A DNA stretch of 64,000 bases, from NCBI GenBank assembly GCA_025765595.1, contig JAIVFH010000053.1, positions 1 through 64,000 on the forward strand. Direction: 5' to 3'. This DNA comes from Obelidium mucronatum (taxonomy: Eukaryota; Chytridiomycota; Chytridiomycetes; Chytridiales; Chytriomycetaceae). The position numbers were made by a program, and so were the translations under genes. The notes below the pieces were generated by a model. That model saw only the letters and a list, made by a program, of their open reading frames with translations. It was not told the DNA's origin and searched no databases. Numbering within the stretch: position 1 is the first letter of the stretch; each line of letters begins with the position of its first letter. Positions 36,716 to 46,812 of the stretch are shown in pieces.

Positions 36716-38601
36716 ATGTCCTTCAACCAAGCAGCCTCCTGCTTTGCCTTCGCTGCTCGAATCCCAGAGACAACGTCATCGGTTATTAGAGTGTTCAATT
36801 CGGATCCACTGAGCGAAAAGCTGCGGCTGAGCTCATCTGTTGTGGTCTTGTGGCAGCGGCCCCTGGTGGAGTCGCAGCCTATAAACCACGGACCTTCGGC
36901 AGCAGCCAACCCTTCAAATCCCTCGTTTTTAGTCTATGAATTACTGCATCGATCAAACTTCATTGCTCTCGTTATCGCTTCGAATCCGAATTCTGTTGTG
37001 ATTTGGGACTGTCTCAAAGGAAGGATTGTCTTGGAATATCGAGAAGAAAGTAGAGTGTTGGGCGTGAATTGGCGGTGTGATCGGTTAGTTCTTTTGCCAG
37101 AGTGGCGACCGATACTCACCAAATCTGTAGAATCATCATTACTTTGCTCACAAGAGTTAAAGTATACACCTTCTCGCCCTCTCCAGTGCATTTATACACA
37201 TTTGCTACAATGACAAATGACTATGCACTTACATCTCTCAGTCCAGTTACATCTCAAACCACAAATTCTGTGGTACTCGCCTTCTGTGGCCGTAATACTG
37301 GTCAAGTCCAATACTGCACCCTTACTACAGGAACTCTTCGACCTAATCATCAGCCGCCATCTCTCTCGATAATACAGGCCCATAATAATCCGCTCCGATC
37401 CATTACAGTTTCGAAATCAGGAAAGTATATTGCAACTGCAAGCTCAACAGGAACGCTGATTCGCGTCTTTGATAGCGCGACGCGATCTGTCTTACATGAA
37501 TTTCGCCGTGGTACAGAGAATGCCTTGATATACTGCCTCAAATTCTGTTGGGATGAACGGTTTCTTATTGTTGGAAGCGACAGGGGAACAGCCCACATCT
37601 TCATTGTTGGTAGCCCCCCTCCACTTGCCACTGAATCATCAACAGAAATGAAGCGCGCCAATAGCTCTTTCTCTCCTTCCCACCCCGCTACCACCGCGCT
37701 GCGTCGCCGAAAAGATCACCTTTACCAATCCCATCACAAACAAAACGGAGGATTTCCAGCCAGTCCTGCGAGCGCACCACCCTCTCTATCTCTCCCCCAA
37801 AATAACACTTTCAATAAACACAGCAACAAAGGAACCAGTGCCGCCGCTGCCGCCAACTCAACCTCCTCTTCCTCTACCCCCTTCTCGTCCTCTGCAATCA
37901 CACCAAACACACGCACCCAGAAAAACGCGTCAAGCAGTCTCCAATTTCTATCCCCACTAAGTAAATACTTCAACTCTCAATGGAGTTTCGCGCAATGCGT
38001 CATTGAACCATCGGGGGTCCCCTTCACATGCTCCTTTGGGACTTCCGATCCACGTGGAGATGTCTTGAAAGAGCGAATCAAGCGCGCGATTGCTAAAGAG
38101 CTGAACAGGCGTACTGCAGATGAAACAGTGGTAGGTAACTCGGCGTCAAGTCAGGGCAGCAGCAGTGGTGTGAGTGGCAACAGTTCTACTCTGGATGCAT
38201 GGCCGATGGATCATGGGGCGTTTTTTCCGACGGCGGTGGCGACTGTGGGAGATGGATTCGTTGTGAAGAGTTGTGTGGGTATGGAATCTGGGGTCCCAAT
38301 TGCGGCTTCCGAGCCGGATGTGAAGGCGTCTTTGCGTTGGTCGCCGCCTTTTGTTTCTCCAAGTACGGCTATTATTATTGTTACAAGAGATGGAGCTTAT
38401 TACAAGTTTGCTTTTGATACTGTGAAGGGTGGGGAATGCGTTTTGGAGAGGTTTCATTGGCTGGATCGCAATAGTGGTGAAGATTCATTTGGACGTAGTG
38501 CAGGAGTGAGTGGGAGAGGAGAAGATGCGTTGGGCATTGGAGACCAGGCGGGAGATGCAGGTGTGGGAGGGGTTGTGTTTGGATTGACAGTGATTCAGTA
38601 A
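36716..38601 (+). CDS. PROPPIN (WIPI/Atg18/Hsv2-family) beta-propeller
   Basis: Phosphoinositide-binding seven-bladed propeller acting in autophagy membrane formation. Exons 36716-37083 and 37131-38601 give 612 residues, well above the ~345-450 usual for WIPI3/4 and Hsv2. Signature segments: ASCFAFAARIPETTSSVIRVFNSDP-type start, VVIWDCLKGRIVLEYR, GTLIRVFD, and HEFRRGTENALIYCLKF with the FRRG lipid-binding motif (residues 247-250). GTAHIF and YFNSQWSFAQCVIEPSGVPFTCSFG follow. The extra length comes from two insertions: a Ser/Asn/Thr/Ala-rich low-complexity loop (about 294-400) and a second segment (about 430-520) before AYYKFAFD. Its 3' half was copied in inverted orientation at 57298-58224. 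Confidence 0.88.
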
Positions 38602-39785
38602 AATTATTGAAGTTTAACAAAGTACTATTTATTATTTAATACTCTTGAGGGAAAAAAAATCAAATTTCGTTTGGCAAGCTCCAAGGATTCATTCTTGTTC
38701 CAAGGGTTAGAACAACAAATTTTGTCTGTTGAATTGGGTTGGTAAGTCAGTGCTGCAAGATGGTCGTCACAATAGATTCAAAGGATGGCCGTTTGCTTGG
38801 GTCTTGGTCCCAACACTCTTTAATCAACGCCCACTCCCAGGAATCCTCTGGGATTTTGTCGGGTTCGCTGTCGGGCCGTTCACCATCTCGAATCCATGTT
38901 GGAAGCATATTGATATCACGACAGAAGTCGAAGGGTTGGACTTCCGCAAGAATCTCAAAGACAGTCATACCAAAGGAATAAACATCATGTGCAGTGGTGG
39001 CCTTGTATCGTCGGCCAAACGATTCTGGGGGAGCATAGCGAACCGTTCCATACGCTTCAGCTTGGCGAGATGTACTATGAAGACAACGGACAAAGTCCGT
39101 GATTTTGACATTACCGTCATAACCTAATTGGTTCAATAATACCATAAACAACCATGAACAACCATCATGCAAAAAATACGTACCAATCAACACATTATTT
39201 GGATTCAAGTCTGCGTGAATAACGGGATTTTCTTTCGCATGGAGATACTTAAACGCCTCTGCAATTTGCAAAATCCAACGCAACTTCTCCTCCTTTGTTA
39301 CTGGCTCCTCGCCGTAGAGACGACGGCACAGACTTGTTTTTGCTCGTTCGATGATCAGCACTGGATCGTTTTGTTCGTCGACACTGACTCCAAACAGTGA
39401 AGTGATGTTGGGATGTCTAAGGGTATACCAGAGGGTAGCCTCGTCTTTGGCCATCTTCCTGGCTCTAGGGTCATTGAGCCCAGTGATTGTCTTGACGGCG
39501 ACAGGATTTGTTCCGTATTGGCCAGCATACACTTGGCCGAACCCTCCTGCCCCAAGAGACTCAGCCCTGTCGATTGTGACGCTTGCGGGAGGTATGAACC
39601 ACTCATTGCCTTCATACGGATTGGTCACTGAGATTGAACGCGATGAGAGAATGCAGGAGAAGGGGTGTTGTAGAGGTACTAACTTTTGCAGAGTTTGTGT
39701 GATGTAAAATAGTTTTGGGACTGGGATTTATAGGAATTTGTGCATGAAAAATTGGGTTTTGACATGCCGAACCCATAACAATGAG
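37440..39785. repeat. Segmental duplication, left copy (PROPPIN 3' end + kinase A)
   Basis: From within PROPPIN exon 2 (near CAAGCTCAACAGGAACGC) through the intergenic tail and the whole kinase A gene with its promoter, this block matches 56085-58197 in inverted orientation. Shared landmarks include the sequence around both 3' ends and the TATA-like CCTATAAATTC with the following bases upstream of each kinase. The left copy holds the intact PROPPIN gene and is taken as the source. Confidence 0.85.
38747..39628 (-). CDS. TKL-type protein kinase, copy A (DFG changed to DFV, tail frameshifted)
   Basis: Kinase domain of the tyrosine-kinase-like group. Seen: Gly loop GAGGFGQVYAG, VAVK lysine, catalytic loop VIHADLNPNNVLIG (HAD in place of HRD, Asp and Asn kept), DFV in place of DFG (ITDFVRCL), then GTVRYAPPESFGRRYK and AHDVYSFGMTVFEIL. 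A 60-nt intron (39124-39183 region, minus strand) splits NVLIG; because it is a multiple of three and has no stop, it can also be read through. A 2-bp loss (ACAC to AC near 38748) makes it stop at ILQH, whereas copies B and C continue TDLPTQ. Past this stop the shifted frame still reads FNRQNLLF, the end of copy B's Sel1 tail, showing that this copy once had it. No in-frame ATG precedes the Gly loop; the coordinate given is an in-frame GTG. Confidence 0.75.
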   Translation of the reverse strand: MTNPYEGNEWFIPPASVTIDRAESLGAGGFGQVYAGQYGTNPVAVKTITGLNDPRARKMAKDEATLWYTLRHPNITSLFGVSVDEQNDPVLIIERAKTSLCRRLYGEEPVTKEEKLRWILQIAEAFKYLHAKENPVIHADLNPNNVLIGTYFLHDGCSWLFMVLLNQLGYDGNVKITDFVRCLHSTSRQAEAYGTVRYAPPESFGRRYKATTAHDVYSFGMTVFEILAEVQPFDFCRDINMLPTWIRDGERPDSEPDKIPEDSWEWALIKECWDQDPSKRPSFESIVTTILQH

Positions 39786-39839
39786 TGATCCTGCGAACTT
39801 AGCAAATTTGCTGAGAATTTAGCAAAGACATAAAATGTA

Positions 39840-41588
39840 CACCCCTAAAAGTATGAGGTACGGAATGGGGACGGAATTGCGGAAGTTATCGAAGCCGCTG
39901 CGGTGCCGATACCGGAAAATTATTTTTGACGATTTCCGGACGTGGAGGTCGCCGGCCGATCGGCACCCGCTGCAGCTTCCGCAATCGGACGGGTATCGCC
40001 CAGGTATCGGCCGGGTATTCCCCAGATATCGGCCAGTTGCTCCTGTCCGTTCTACTGGTTCTATGCCGTGCAAGTTTTGACCGTAGATATCGGGCGGAGA
40101 TCTGAAGGCCAGGCATGCCGTCAACCAAACAGCAAGCGGGCAAGTTAAAATAAAGACGTGAAATATGTAAACACAATGGAAACTATTCGAGTATTTCAAT
40201 TTATTGGATGTAATAAAACATGAAACGATACGAACAGCGAACATATAGTGGTTATGATACCAACTTACTATGGGCATGCTGGCATTAGCGGCATACAATG
40301 CTGCTGCTGCCGAGCGAGACAAGTAGCAGCCAGAGTAGAGCTTCTAGCAGGCATGGATCAACAGGTTGATCGCTGGTGGTGCGGTGCGTCTGCGAGCTTC
40401 TTCTGCTATGTGCCTAAATGACGCAAATAGAAGAGTCGCAAACACTCACAGCCTACTGCGTCCACCATTGAACCTGACCGTTGCCGTGATCGCATTCTGC
40501 GAGAGGTGTTGATTGCCTGAGTTTCCTCTAAGTTATTGGAGAGGCAATGAGTTGACACATTTGTTTGATTTGCATCCCTCTAAATACTCACATTCAGCCA
40601 ATTCCTTGGCCCGGATTGCATTGCTTCTGAAATAATACATACGTATTGTTAGTTTAAGGGAAGAATCGCTGTCGTGGCTTCGATGGCCGAATCATTGGGT
40701 GTTACTTTTCTAAAAAAGGAAGAAAGATGAGTGATTTTATATCTATGAGATACGATCCGATGCAATTCCGATGTTTCCGAATCTCCATAGTTGTAGAAAA
40801 AACACCATGTTTTGTTTTGCACTTTAAATATATAGAAGCAATATGAGTACACAATTTAATGATGTAAAGTAATAAGATTACTATGTACCTTTGTAAAAGC
40901 AACCCATGGCCAGCAATTGTCAGTTCAGGCTTTGGTGGGCTCAACAAGTATAACCCCTGTCCGAAGTGACATTTACGCACAAAAGAAAAAACGCGGTGAG
41001 TAAAAAAAATGAGTGAGAAAATTAAAACAGTTAACGGAAAAACCTGTATTTCAGTTTATCGCAGTGCAGCCAAAATCGCTTTGTACATGTATGCTTGGAG
41101 TATCGTTGTTTAAATTAATTGCAAATAAAGCTCGTCTATTTAAAAAAAGAAAACATGCAGCCTTGCCGTATTGGCAACGATGGTTATGGTGGTGGAAAGG
41201 TCCCGAGATCAATCCCCTTATGTTCCTTTTGTGATTTTTGGGTATCGGAAGGCTAGCGGCAGAAGAGACAGCTTGACAGATGTCCGCTCTGAAATGACGT
41301 CTTGCCGCCGCTGCGTTTGGACGTCAGCCGTGCGATCAAAGCTTCAACCTATCAAACAGCTATTCTGCTGCGATTTTCTGGCGGTTCTCACCTTCCAATC
41401 AACGTCAGAGCCAGCGGGCGGAATGCGCCTCCGGAACGGTGCCGCATTCCGTTTGATCCCCTCTTGCGGAACACGTTCCTTTCAAACAATCCGGATCGCC
41501 GGTTGCTGCTGCTTTCGGCCGGAAACGGTGCCGATTCCGGACGATAGCAGAATCTGACGGATGTCTGCAGTAAATAGTTTTAGGGGTG
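39840..41588. mobile_element. Non-autonomous TIR DNA element with TA target duplication
   Basis: The left end CACCCCTAAAAG (39840-39851) and the right end TTTTAGGGGTG (41578-41588) are inverted copies, each flanked outside by TA (39838-39839; 41589-41590). This is the pattern of Tc1/mariner/pogo elements. Both ends are followed inward by GC-rich subterminal DNA full of CGGAA/TTCCGG words. The ~1.75-kb interior has no transposase. Small exon-like pieces with GT/AG borders appear on the minus strand between 40270 and 40700 but cannot be joined into a gene. It inserted directly upstream of the kinase A promoter. Confidence 0.65.
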
Positions 41589-41605
41589 TATTTTCAATTA
41601 AAATA

Positions 41606-42394
41606 ATGCCCAAAAAGCCGTTCCAAGCCTCCAAATCCTGGCCCCAGAATAAAAAAGGCCCGCTTCATGCGGTGGCAAAACTGCAAGAGTCCGCTGCAAT
41701 CAAGGAGAGAGTTTTGGCTGATATGACCAACCTCACCAACTCAAACTATTCCATCAACAAGGCCGCCATCATAGCCAGCCAAACCCATGGAATACACAAG
41801 GATCAAGCAATATCTTTCTTTAGAGTGAAGGAAAAGTCTGCAGACCAGTCCCATGGCAACAGGCACTTCTCTGACTCTGAGGAGGAAGTCTTTGTCTCAT
41901 TTTTGGAAGCAAGATTGAATGCTCACCGCCCCATGGCTTGCGTAGACTTCATTGCATTGATCACGGCAATCTACCAGCGAAAGGAACTGGGCTCATCATG
42001 GACGGCAGACAAGTGGTATGATGGATTTGCAAGGCGCCACAAGAAACGCCTTAGCCGTCGAACCACAAAAGCAATCAGTATGGCTCGCACTGCCCCCCTT
42101 ACCTTGGACAAGATCAAAACGTGGGTGGAAGAGTTTGAGGCCTGGATGGCAGACAATGGCTACAGCTTCCTTCATTTGGTCAATGTAGATGAAATGCGCC
42201 TCAAGCTCAAAAGCAGCTCCTCTTCCTCAGCGGCAATTGTCAGTGCAGCAGTATCACGCCCAAATGAGCTCACTGGTAACCGAAGTCAAGTTGCAAGCTT
42301 TATTCCCTTTGTGACTGCCTCTGGTGAGAGAGTTCTGGATAGAATGAAGTTGGTGGTAGTTCAGGAGCTCTCAAAGTATTTTTTCTGCTGCTGA
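41606..42394 (+). pseudogene. Pogo/Fot-like DDE transposase, C-terminus missing
   Basis: An open frame of 263 codons from ATG 41606. It has an N-terminal helix-turn-helix-like part (SNYSINKAAIIASQTHGI), then a second DNA-binding region with FSDSEEEVFVSFLEAR and SSWTADKWYDGFARRHKKRLS, as in CENP-B/pogo transposases. The start of the DDE catalytic domain follows: FLHLVNVDEMRLKLK, where the family has NVDET and the first catalytic Asp. The frame ends shortly after, at a TGA (42392-42394), so the second Asp and the last acidic residue are absent. It begins 16 bp outside the TA-flanked TIR at 41588, so it may be the broken remainder of a related element. 42395-43025 holds no supportable gene. Confidence 0.65.
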
Positions 42395-43026
42395 CATTTG
42401 AACATGAATAAAGATGTGTTGACTGTTTATGTAAAAGTCAGCTTGAAACTTGCTGTGCCAATACGCTCCGGTGGATCGGGTGCTCAGATAGCATCAACTG
42501 CTTCTTGAATATACCTGTTTTTGTCCAGAATGGTGTCGCTGAGGCTGGTGAGCAGGCGGAAGATCATCAACGGATATTGCAAGACTTCAGTCGATGTCGT
42601 TTGAAGCAGCAATTGGTGGGCAAGTATATTACAAACCCATATCAGGCTCTTTGAGCATGATCGGACCAGTGGTTGGTCAGTGGCAGCGGTTGGCGCAAAT
42701 TGATGGCGCAAAATGTTGGCGCAAAATGAATGCCCCTTTTTTTCGATTTCGAACAAAAAGCACAATACCATGAATTTGGTCACAGACTGTATTCATGCCG
42801 CTTTTGATGGAATATCTGCAACATACCCACCCTTTCCAAGTGAGTTCTCATTTATGTACTCTTTTGGCTGTGAAATCCTTAAAAGGCTCATAATTATGAT
42901 AATTATTCAGCTATTCTCAATAATTCAAACAGCAATGAGCTATTATTGCGTCTAAAGCACCGTGGAGTCTGTCTTGTCATGCATCGTGTTAGGAATCACC
43001 CGTCTTGTAGGGATATTCCTCTATAC

Positions 43027-43090
43027 TTCTGTAGCTTAGTGGTCATTGCACGCGAACCTCACGATGGAAACCCGGATTAGATCCCCGCTA
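43027..43090 (+). other. tRNA-like sequence at the outer edge of the 5' LTR
   Basis: TAGCTTAGTGG fits the tRNA/box A consensus exactly, and 40 bp downstream GGATTAGATCC is a degraded box B. A related sequence with a better box B (GGGTTTGATCC) sits at the same place before the 3' LTR (about 45890-45945). The anticodon and acceptor stems do not pair well, so it is not called a tRNA gene. Confidence 0.4.
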
Positions 43091-44001
43091 GTAACATTTT
43101 ACTTTAAGTTTCTATTTTTGTATTTGTCATCTTTGATTTGTCATTTTATCAAGTTTTTCAGTTTCATTTTGTGATATCATTCTTGATTTCACATATTATT
43201 GTGCTATCACTCTTGCTATCACAATTTCTGCTTGATTTTCAGTTTGTTTTCAGTTTTGAACTTTTGTTATTTGAAATTCCAGAACTTGCATAAATAGCAA
43301 GCTTTCTGCCCTGAGTTTTAGTTCAGTTTCAATACATTCTGTGTTAGTCTTACAGTTTTGTAACTCTTTGTCTTTGTCTCTTGTGACCTCAAGCCGTTAT
43401 TGGTCAAGCCCTCGTGCCCTCTAAGCCCTCGTGCCTTCAAGAACCCTTAAGTCTTTTATTGACTATCTGGTTCTAACACCTTGTCAAAGTGCTAAGTGTG
43501 ATCTGACAAACCTTGGCAGCCCACAGATGGATTTAAGACAAAGGGACAGTTAAAGCAATCAATGAATTAATTGAATTGAGTTGCGATCCCTTGGAACTAA
43601 GTCAACTAAGAGCTTGTTGATTAGTTTAATCAAAACAGGCAACTGCAAATCAACAAAAGTCATGCAGAATAGACATGCAGTCCATTTCATCAGTTTATAC
43701 TTAAACAATTCAGGCTGTGGTTAAACAAGATTTTGACCTTTGGGACTGATTGGGTAGTGTTGCAGTCTTGGAACTTTAATGTAATGGAAAAAAATAGAGT
43801 GAGATTTTCTAAGAACTTGAGAAATAAAGCATTAAAAATTGCGTAGCTTCTGCCTACTCGCTAGGCTCATTGTCAGAGTGATTATGATTAGGGGAGCTGT
43901 TGCAAAACTAACTGCTCACTAAAATGAACTTGGCAATATAGAATCTAATTATATACATTTAAAGTAGGTTAGAACAAGTCTCAACGGTGTGAGACCAGTA
44001 G

Positions 44002-44964
44002 ATGAGTGTCTGGCAGAGCAAACATCACCATACCGATGATTTTATGCTCAAAGTATATCTCAATTTTGACAATTCTGGACCCAAGGGTATCCTTTCCACC
44101 AAGTCCAAGATTGCTTTTGTGGTTTCCTACCTTGGTGGTAATGCTGCCAAGTGGTACATCAACCACGTCGCCAAGCCTGAGCTCCAGTTCAAGAGCTTTC
44201 AGGAAATTGCTGATGTCTTTGCCGCCTTCTTTGGCAAAGACCCACGTGTCGCTGAAGCAATTGCTAACGACAAGGCCAAGACCTTGACGCAAACTACTTC
44301 TTGTCAAGCCTACGCCCGCAATTTTCTCCGCTGGATTGCTGGTACTCAACATAACGATTACACCAAGATGCTTATGTTCAAGCAAGGTCTCAAGCTTCAC
44401 GTGATGAACTATATTGATGGTCTGGAACCTCAGCCAACCAACCTCTTCATGCTCATGCGCAAGGCCATTGCCTTTGATGAGCGCGTGTTTGCTAAGAACA
44501 AACGTTCTGGATCCTCCAAGGGTAACCAAGGTTCTGGTTCCAGCTCCCGTTCCAATAACCCAGGTGCCTCTTCCAAGCCTTCTGGGTCTGCTGACTTTGC
44601 CGCTGCTGATGTCAAATCTGGCAAGCCTACCCACAAGGAACGTCAACGCCGCATGGATAAAGGTCTTTGCGCTTACTGTGGTCAAGACGGTTGCAAGGGT
44701 GCTTCTGACACCAAAGCTTGTCCTCTCTTGGTTGCAAAAAATGCTCGGAGCGCCCAGGGAAGGGGTGCTCAGGCGTAAATTCCCTGCCCAGTTTGGCGAT
44801 GCAAACTGTCAACCTTTCCGTTCCCTCATCATCAGATTCCAAGATTGTACACTTGTTGTTGGGGAAAAATTTTCTTCTTCTTCATCTCCAAACCTTACCA
44901 AGCCCTTCTCTTTGGGTGCCTTCATGGATAGTGGGTGTTTGTGTTGTAGAGGGACTGGAAGCTC
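44002..44964 (+). pseudogene. Gypsy gag with zinc knuckle and retropepsin stub
   Basis: The gag frame 44002-44778 encodes 258 residues with a retrotransposon capsid core (FVVSYLGGNAAKWYINHV, FAAFFGKDPRVAE). It ends in a Ser/Gly-rich linker and KGLCAYCGQDGCKGA...ACPLL, a zinc-knuckle-type Cys cluster. After a frame change, SLGAFMDSG (about 44908-44934) is the start of an aspartic protease with its D-S-G. The frame then fails before the rest of the protease. Confidence 0.75.
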
Positions 44965-45149
44965 TGTAGACAGGTGAGCTGATCGTTGTGGACACTAGAG
45001 AGATTTTGGAGAGAATTCTTAATCTTTATTTCCAAACATGGAGCTTGCAACATGAGTTTCATGTGCCTCCAACAGTTCGGCTTTTGGCCTTATTTCCTTA
45101 GATTTCGCTCTAAGAAATAAAATACCTGTTATTCCTTCCTCCACTTTGT

Positions 45150-45961
45150 ACACTTCAAGGTGCTTCCAGATCCATTGTATCTGATTGCGACCCGCATTTT
45201 ACTGGTGGTTTCTGGCAACGTTTTATGGAACTCCTAAATGTTAAACTTAACATTTCTACCGCTTTTCACCCTCAAACTGATGGATCTACTGAGGTCCTCA
45301 ACCAAGTCATTGAGCAATACCTACGCGTTTACTGTAACTACCAGCAAGACGATTGGGTATCCAAGTTACCTCTTTGCAAATTTGCCTACAACGATTCTTT
45401 GGTAACCACTACTGGTCATACACTGTTCTTCGCAAACTCTGGTCACAATCCAATTTTTGACCCCTCTGTTATTCGTGAATCCTCTGTTCCTGACGCTGAA
45501 GATCTTCTCGCGTCTATGAAAACTATTCTTGAAGACCTTCGTGCGAACTTAAAATTTGCCCAGGAAGGTTACACCACACAAGCCAACAAATCTCGGTTAC
45601 CGGCCTGAAATTAAACCCGGGGACTTGGTTTTCTTGGATCGTCGCAATATCAAGACTAATCGTCCTTCTCAAAAGATTAATGATAAGAAACTTGGTCCTT
45701 TTAAAGTCAAGTGGGTAATCAACCCAGCCTTTGAGCTTGCCTTACCTTCAACCACGCGTATTCATCCAGTATTCTACGCGTCTTTGCTGCATCCCAAGAC
45801 TAAGAATATTGTCACCCGCGTTTACCCAACCTCCGTCTCCGCCAGTTATAATGGACAACACTGAAGAATGGGAAGTTCAAGAAATCTTGGATAGTGGTTA
45901 TTGTGCGCGACTCCCATCTGGAAACCTGGGTTTGATCCCCACTAGTAACGTTTTACATTAA
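45150..45961 (+). pseudogene. Gypsy integrase C-terminal half, truncated chromodomain
   Basis: Integrase catalytic core second half: SRSIVSDCDPHFTGGFW (second Asp), then STAFHPQTDGSTEVLNQ (Glu of the D,D35E triad) and a helix-rich C-terminus. A frameshift near 45600 separates it from KPGDLVFLDRRNIK and GPFKVKWVIN, the GPF module, and RIHPVFYASLLHP. The last residues NTEEWEVQEILDS are the first strand of a chromodomain, but the rest is replaced by the tRNA-like sequence and the 3' LTR. Confidence 0.75.
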
Positions 45962-46331
45962 GTTTCAATTTTTGTATTTGTCATCTTTGATTTGTCATTT
46001 TATCAAGTTTTTCTGTTTCATTTTTGTGATATCATTCTTAATTTCACATATTATTGTGCTATCACTCTTGTTATCACATTTTCAGTTTGATTTTCAGTTT
46101 TCTTTCTGTTTTGAACTTTTATCATTTGTAATTCTAGAACTTGCATAAATAGCAAGGCTTCTGCCCTGAGTTTTAGTTCAGTTTCAATACATTCTGTAAG
46201 TCTTACAGTTTTGTAACTCTTTGGTTCCGTCTCTCGTGATCTCAGGCCGTTATTGGTTAAGCCCTCGTGCCCCCTAAGCCCTCGTGCCTTCAAGAACCCT
46301 TAAGTCTTTTATTGACTATCTGGTTCTAACA

Positions 46332-46812
46332 GTACTGGAAGAAAGTGGAGTCCGTTTCTCTTGATGCATTGGAATAGTGGTTGATGCAGTCCCAAGTCAG
46401 ATGATGGGGGACTTGAAGATATAGCCGGGAAGTCCTCTTGAAGATTGCAAATGGAGTCCAGCGTCTTCAAGATCATTGGTCCTAATAAGGTGAGTTACAA
46501 TCTTTGGAGTGAGGCACACATCTTTGATTAATAACGCGTATCCATTTTCTAGGATAATGACTGCGTCTCCAGTTCCAGTAATCTGAAGTGGAGTCCCATC
46601 TTTGTTGGCTGTACCGGATGTTCAGCTACACAGAGTAAAAGAGACGAAATAGTCTGTGGTTTCGTTTAGTTTTTTGGTAAGGCCATAAAAAAGCGGAATG
46701 ATTGGAGTTGTAGCTGCAGACTTGAGCGCAAACTAATATGCGGATGCATCGTCAAGTTTCTTGCGGTGTTTTTCGAAGGCATGTCTCCAGATTTGCATTT
46801 GCAGCGCATCTC
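46332..46812. other. Spacer between retrotransposon remnants
   Basis: Between the gypsy 3' LTR and the clear copia coding I see no gene. Some sequence here may be untranslatable copia polyprotein (a decayed reverse transcriptase start), but no RT motif is readable. Confidence 0.3.

Larger units (their letters stand above)
43083..46331 (+). mobile_element. Ty3/gypsy LTR retrotransposon with internal deletion
   Basis: Two direct LTRs of about 390 bp (43083-43478 and 45947-46331) share TTTTTGTATTTGTCATCTTT, TGCATAAATAGCAAG (TATA-like) and the same end GGTTCTAACA, with roughly one difference per ten to twenty bases. Between them are gag, a protease stub and the second half of integrase. Reverse transcriptase, RNase H and the first integrase Asp are gone (junction near 44970-45150). 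43479-44001 is untranslated leader with no gene seen. The element is dead but was a chromodomain-type gypsy. Confidence 0.85.

Noticed and set aside
43027..43090. Functional tRNA gene
   Set aside because: Box A is perfect, but box B is degraded and the acceptor and anticodon stems do not pair; kept only as a tRNA-like relic.
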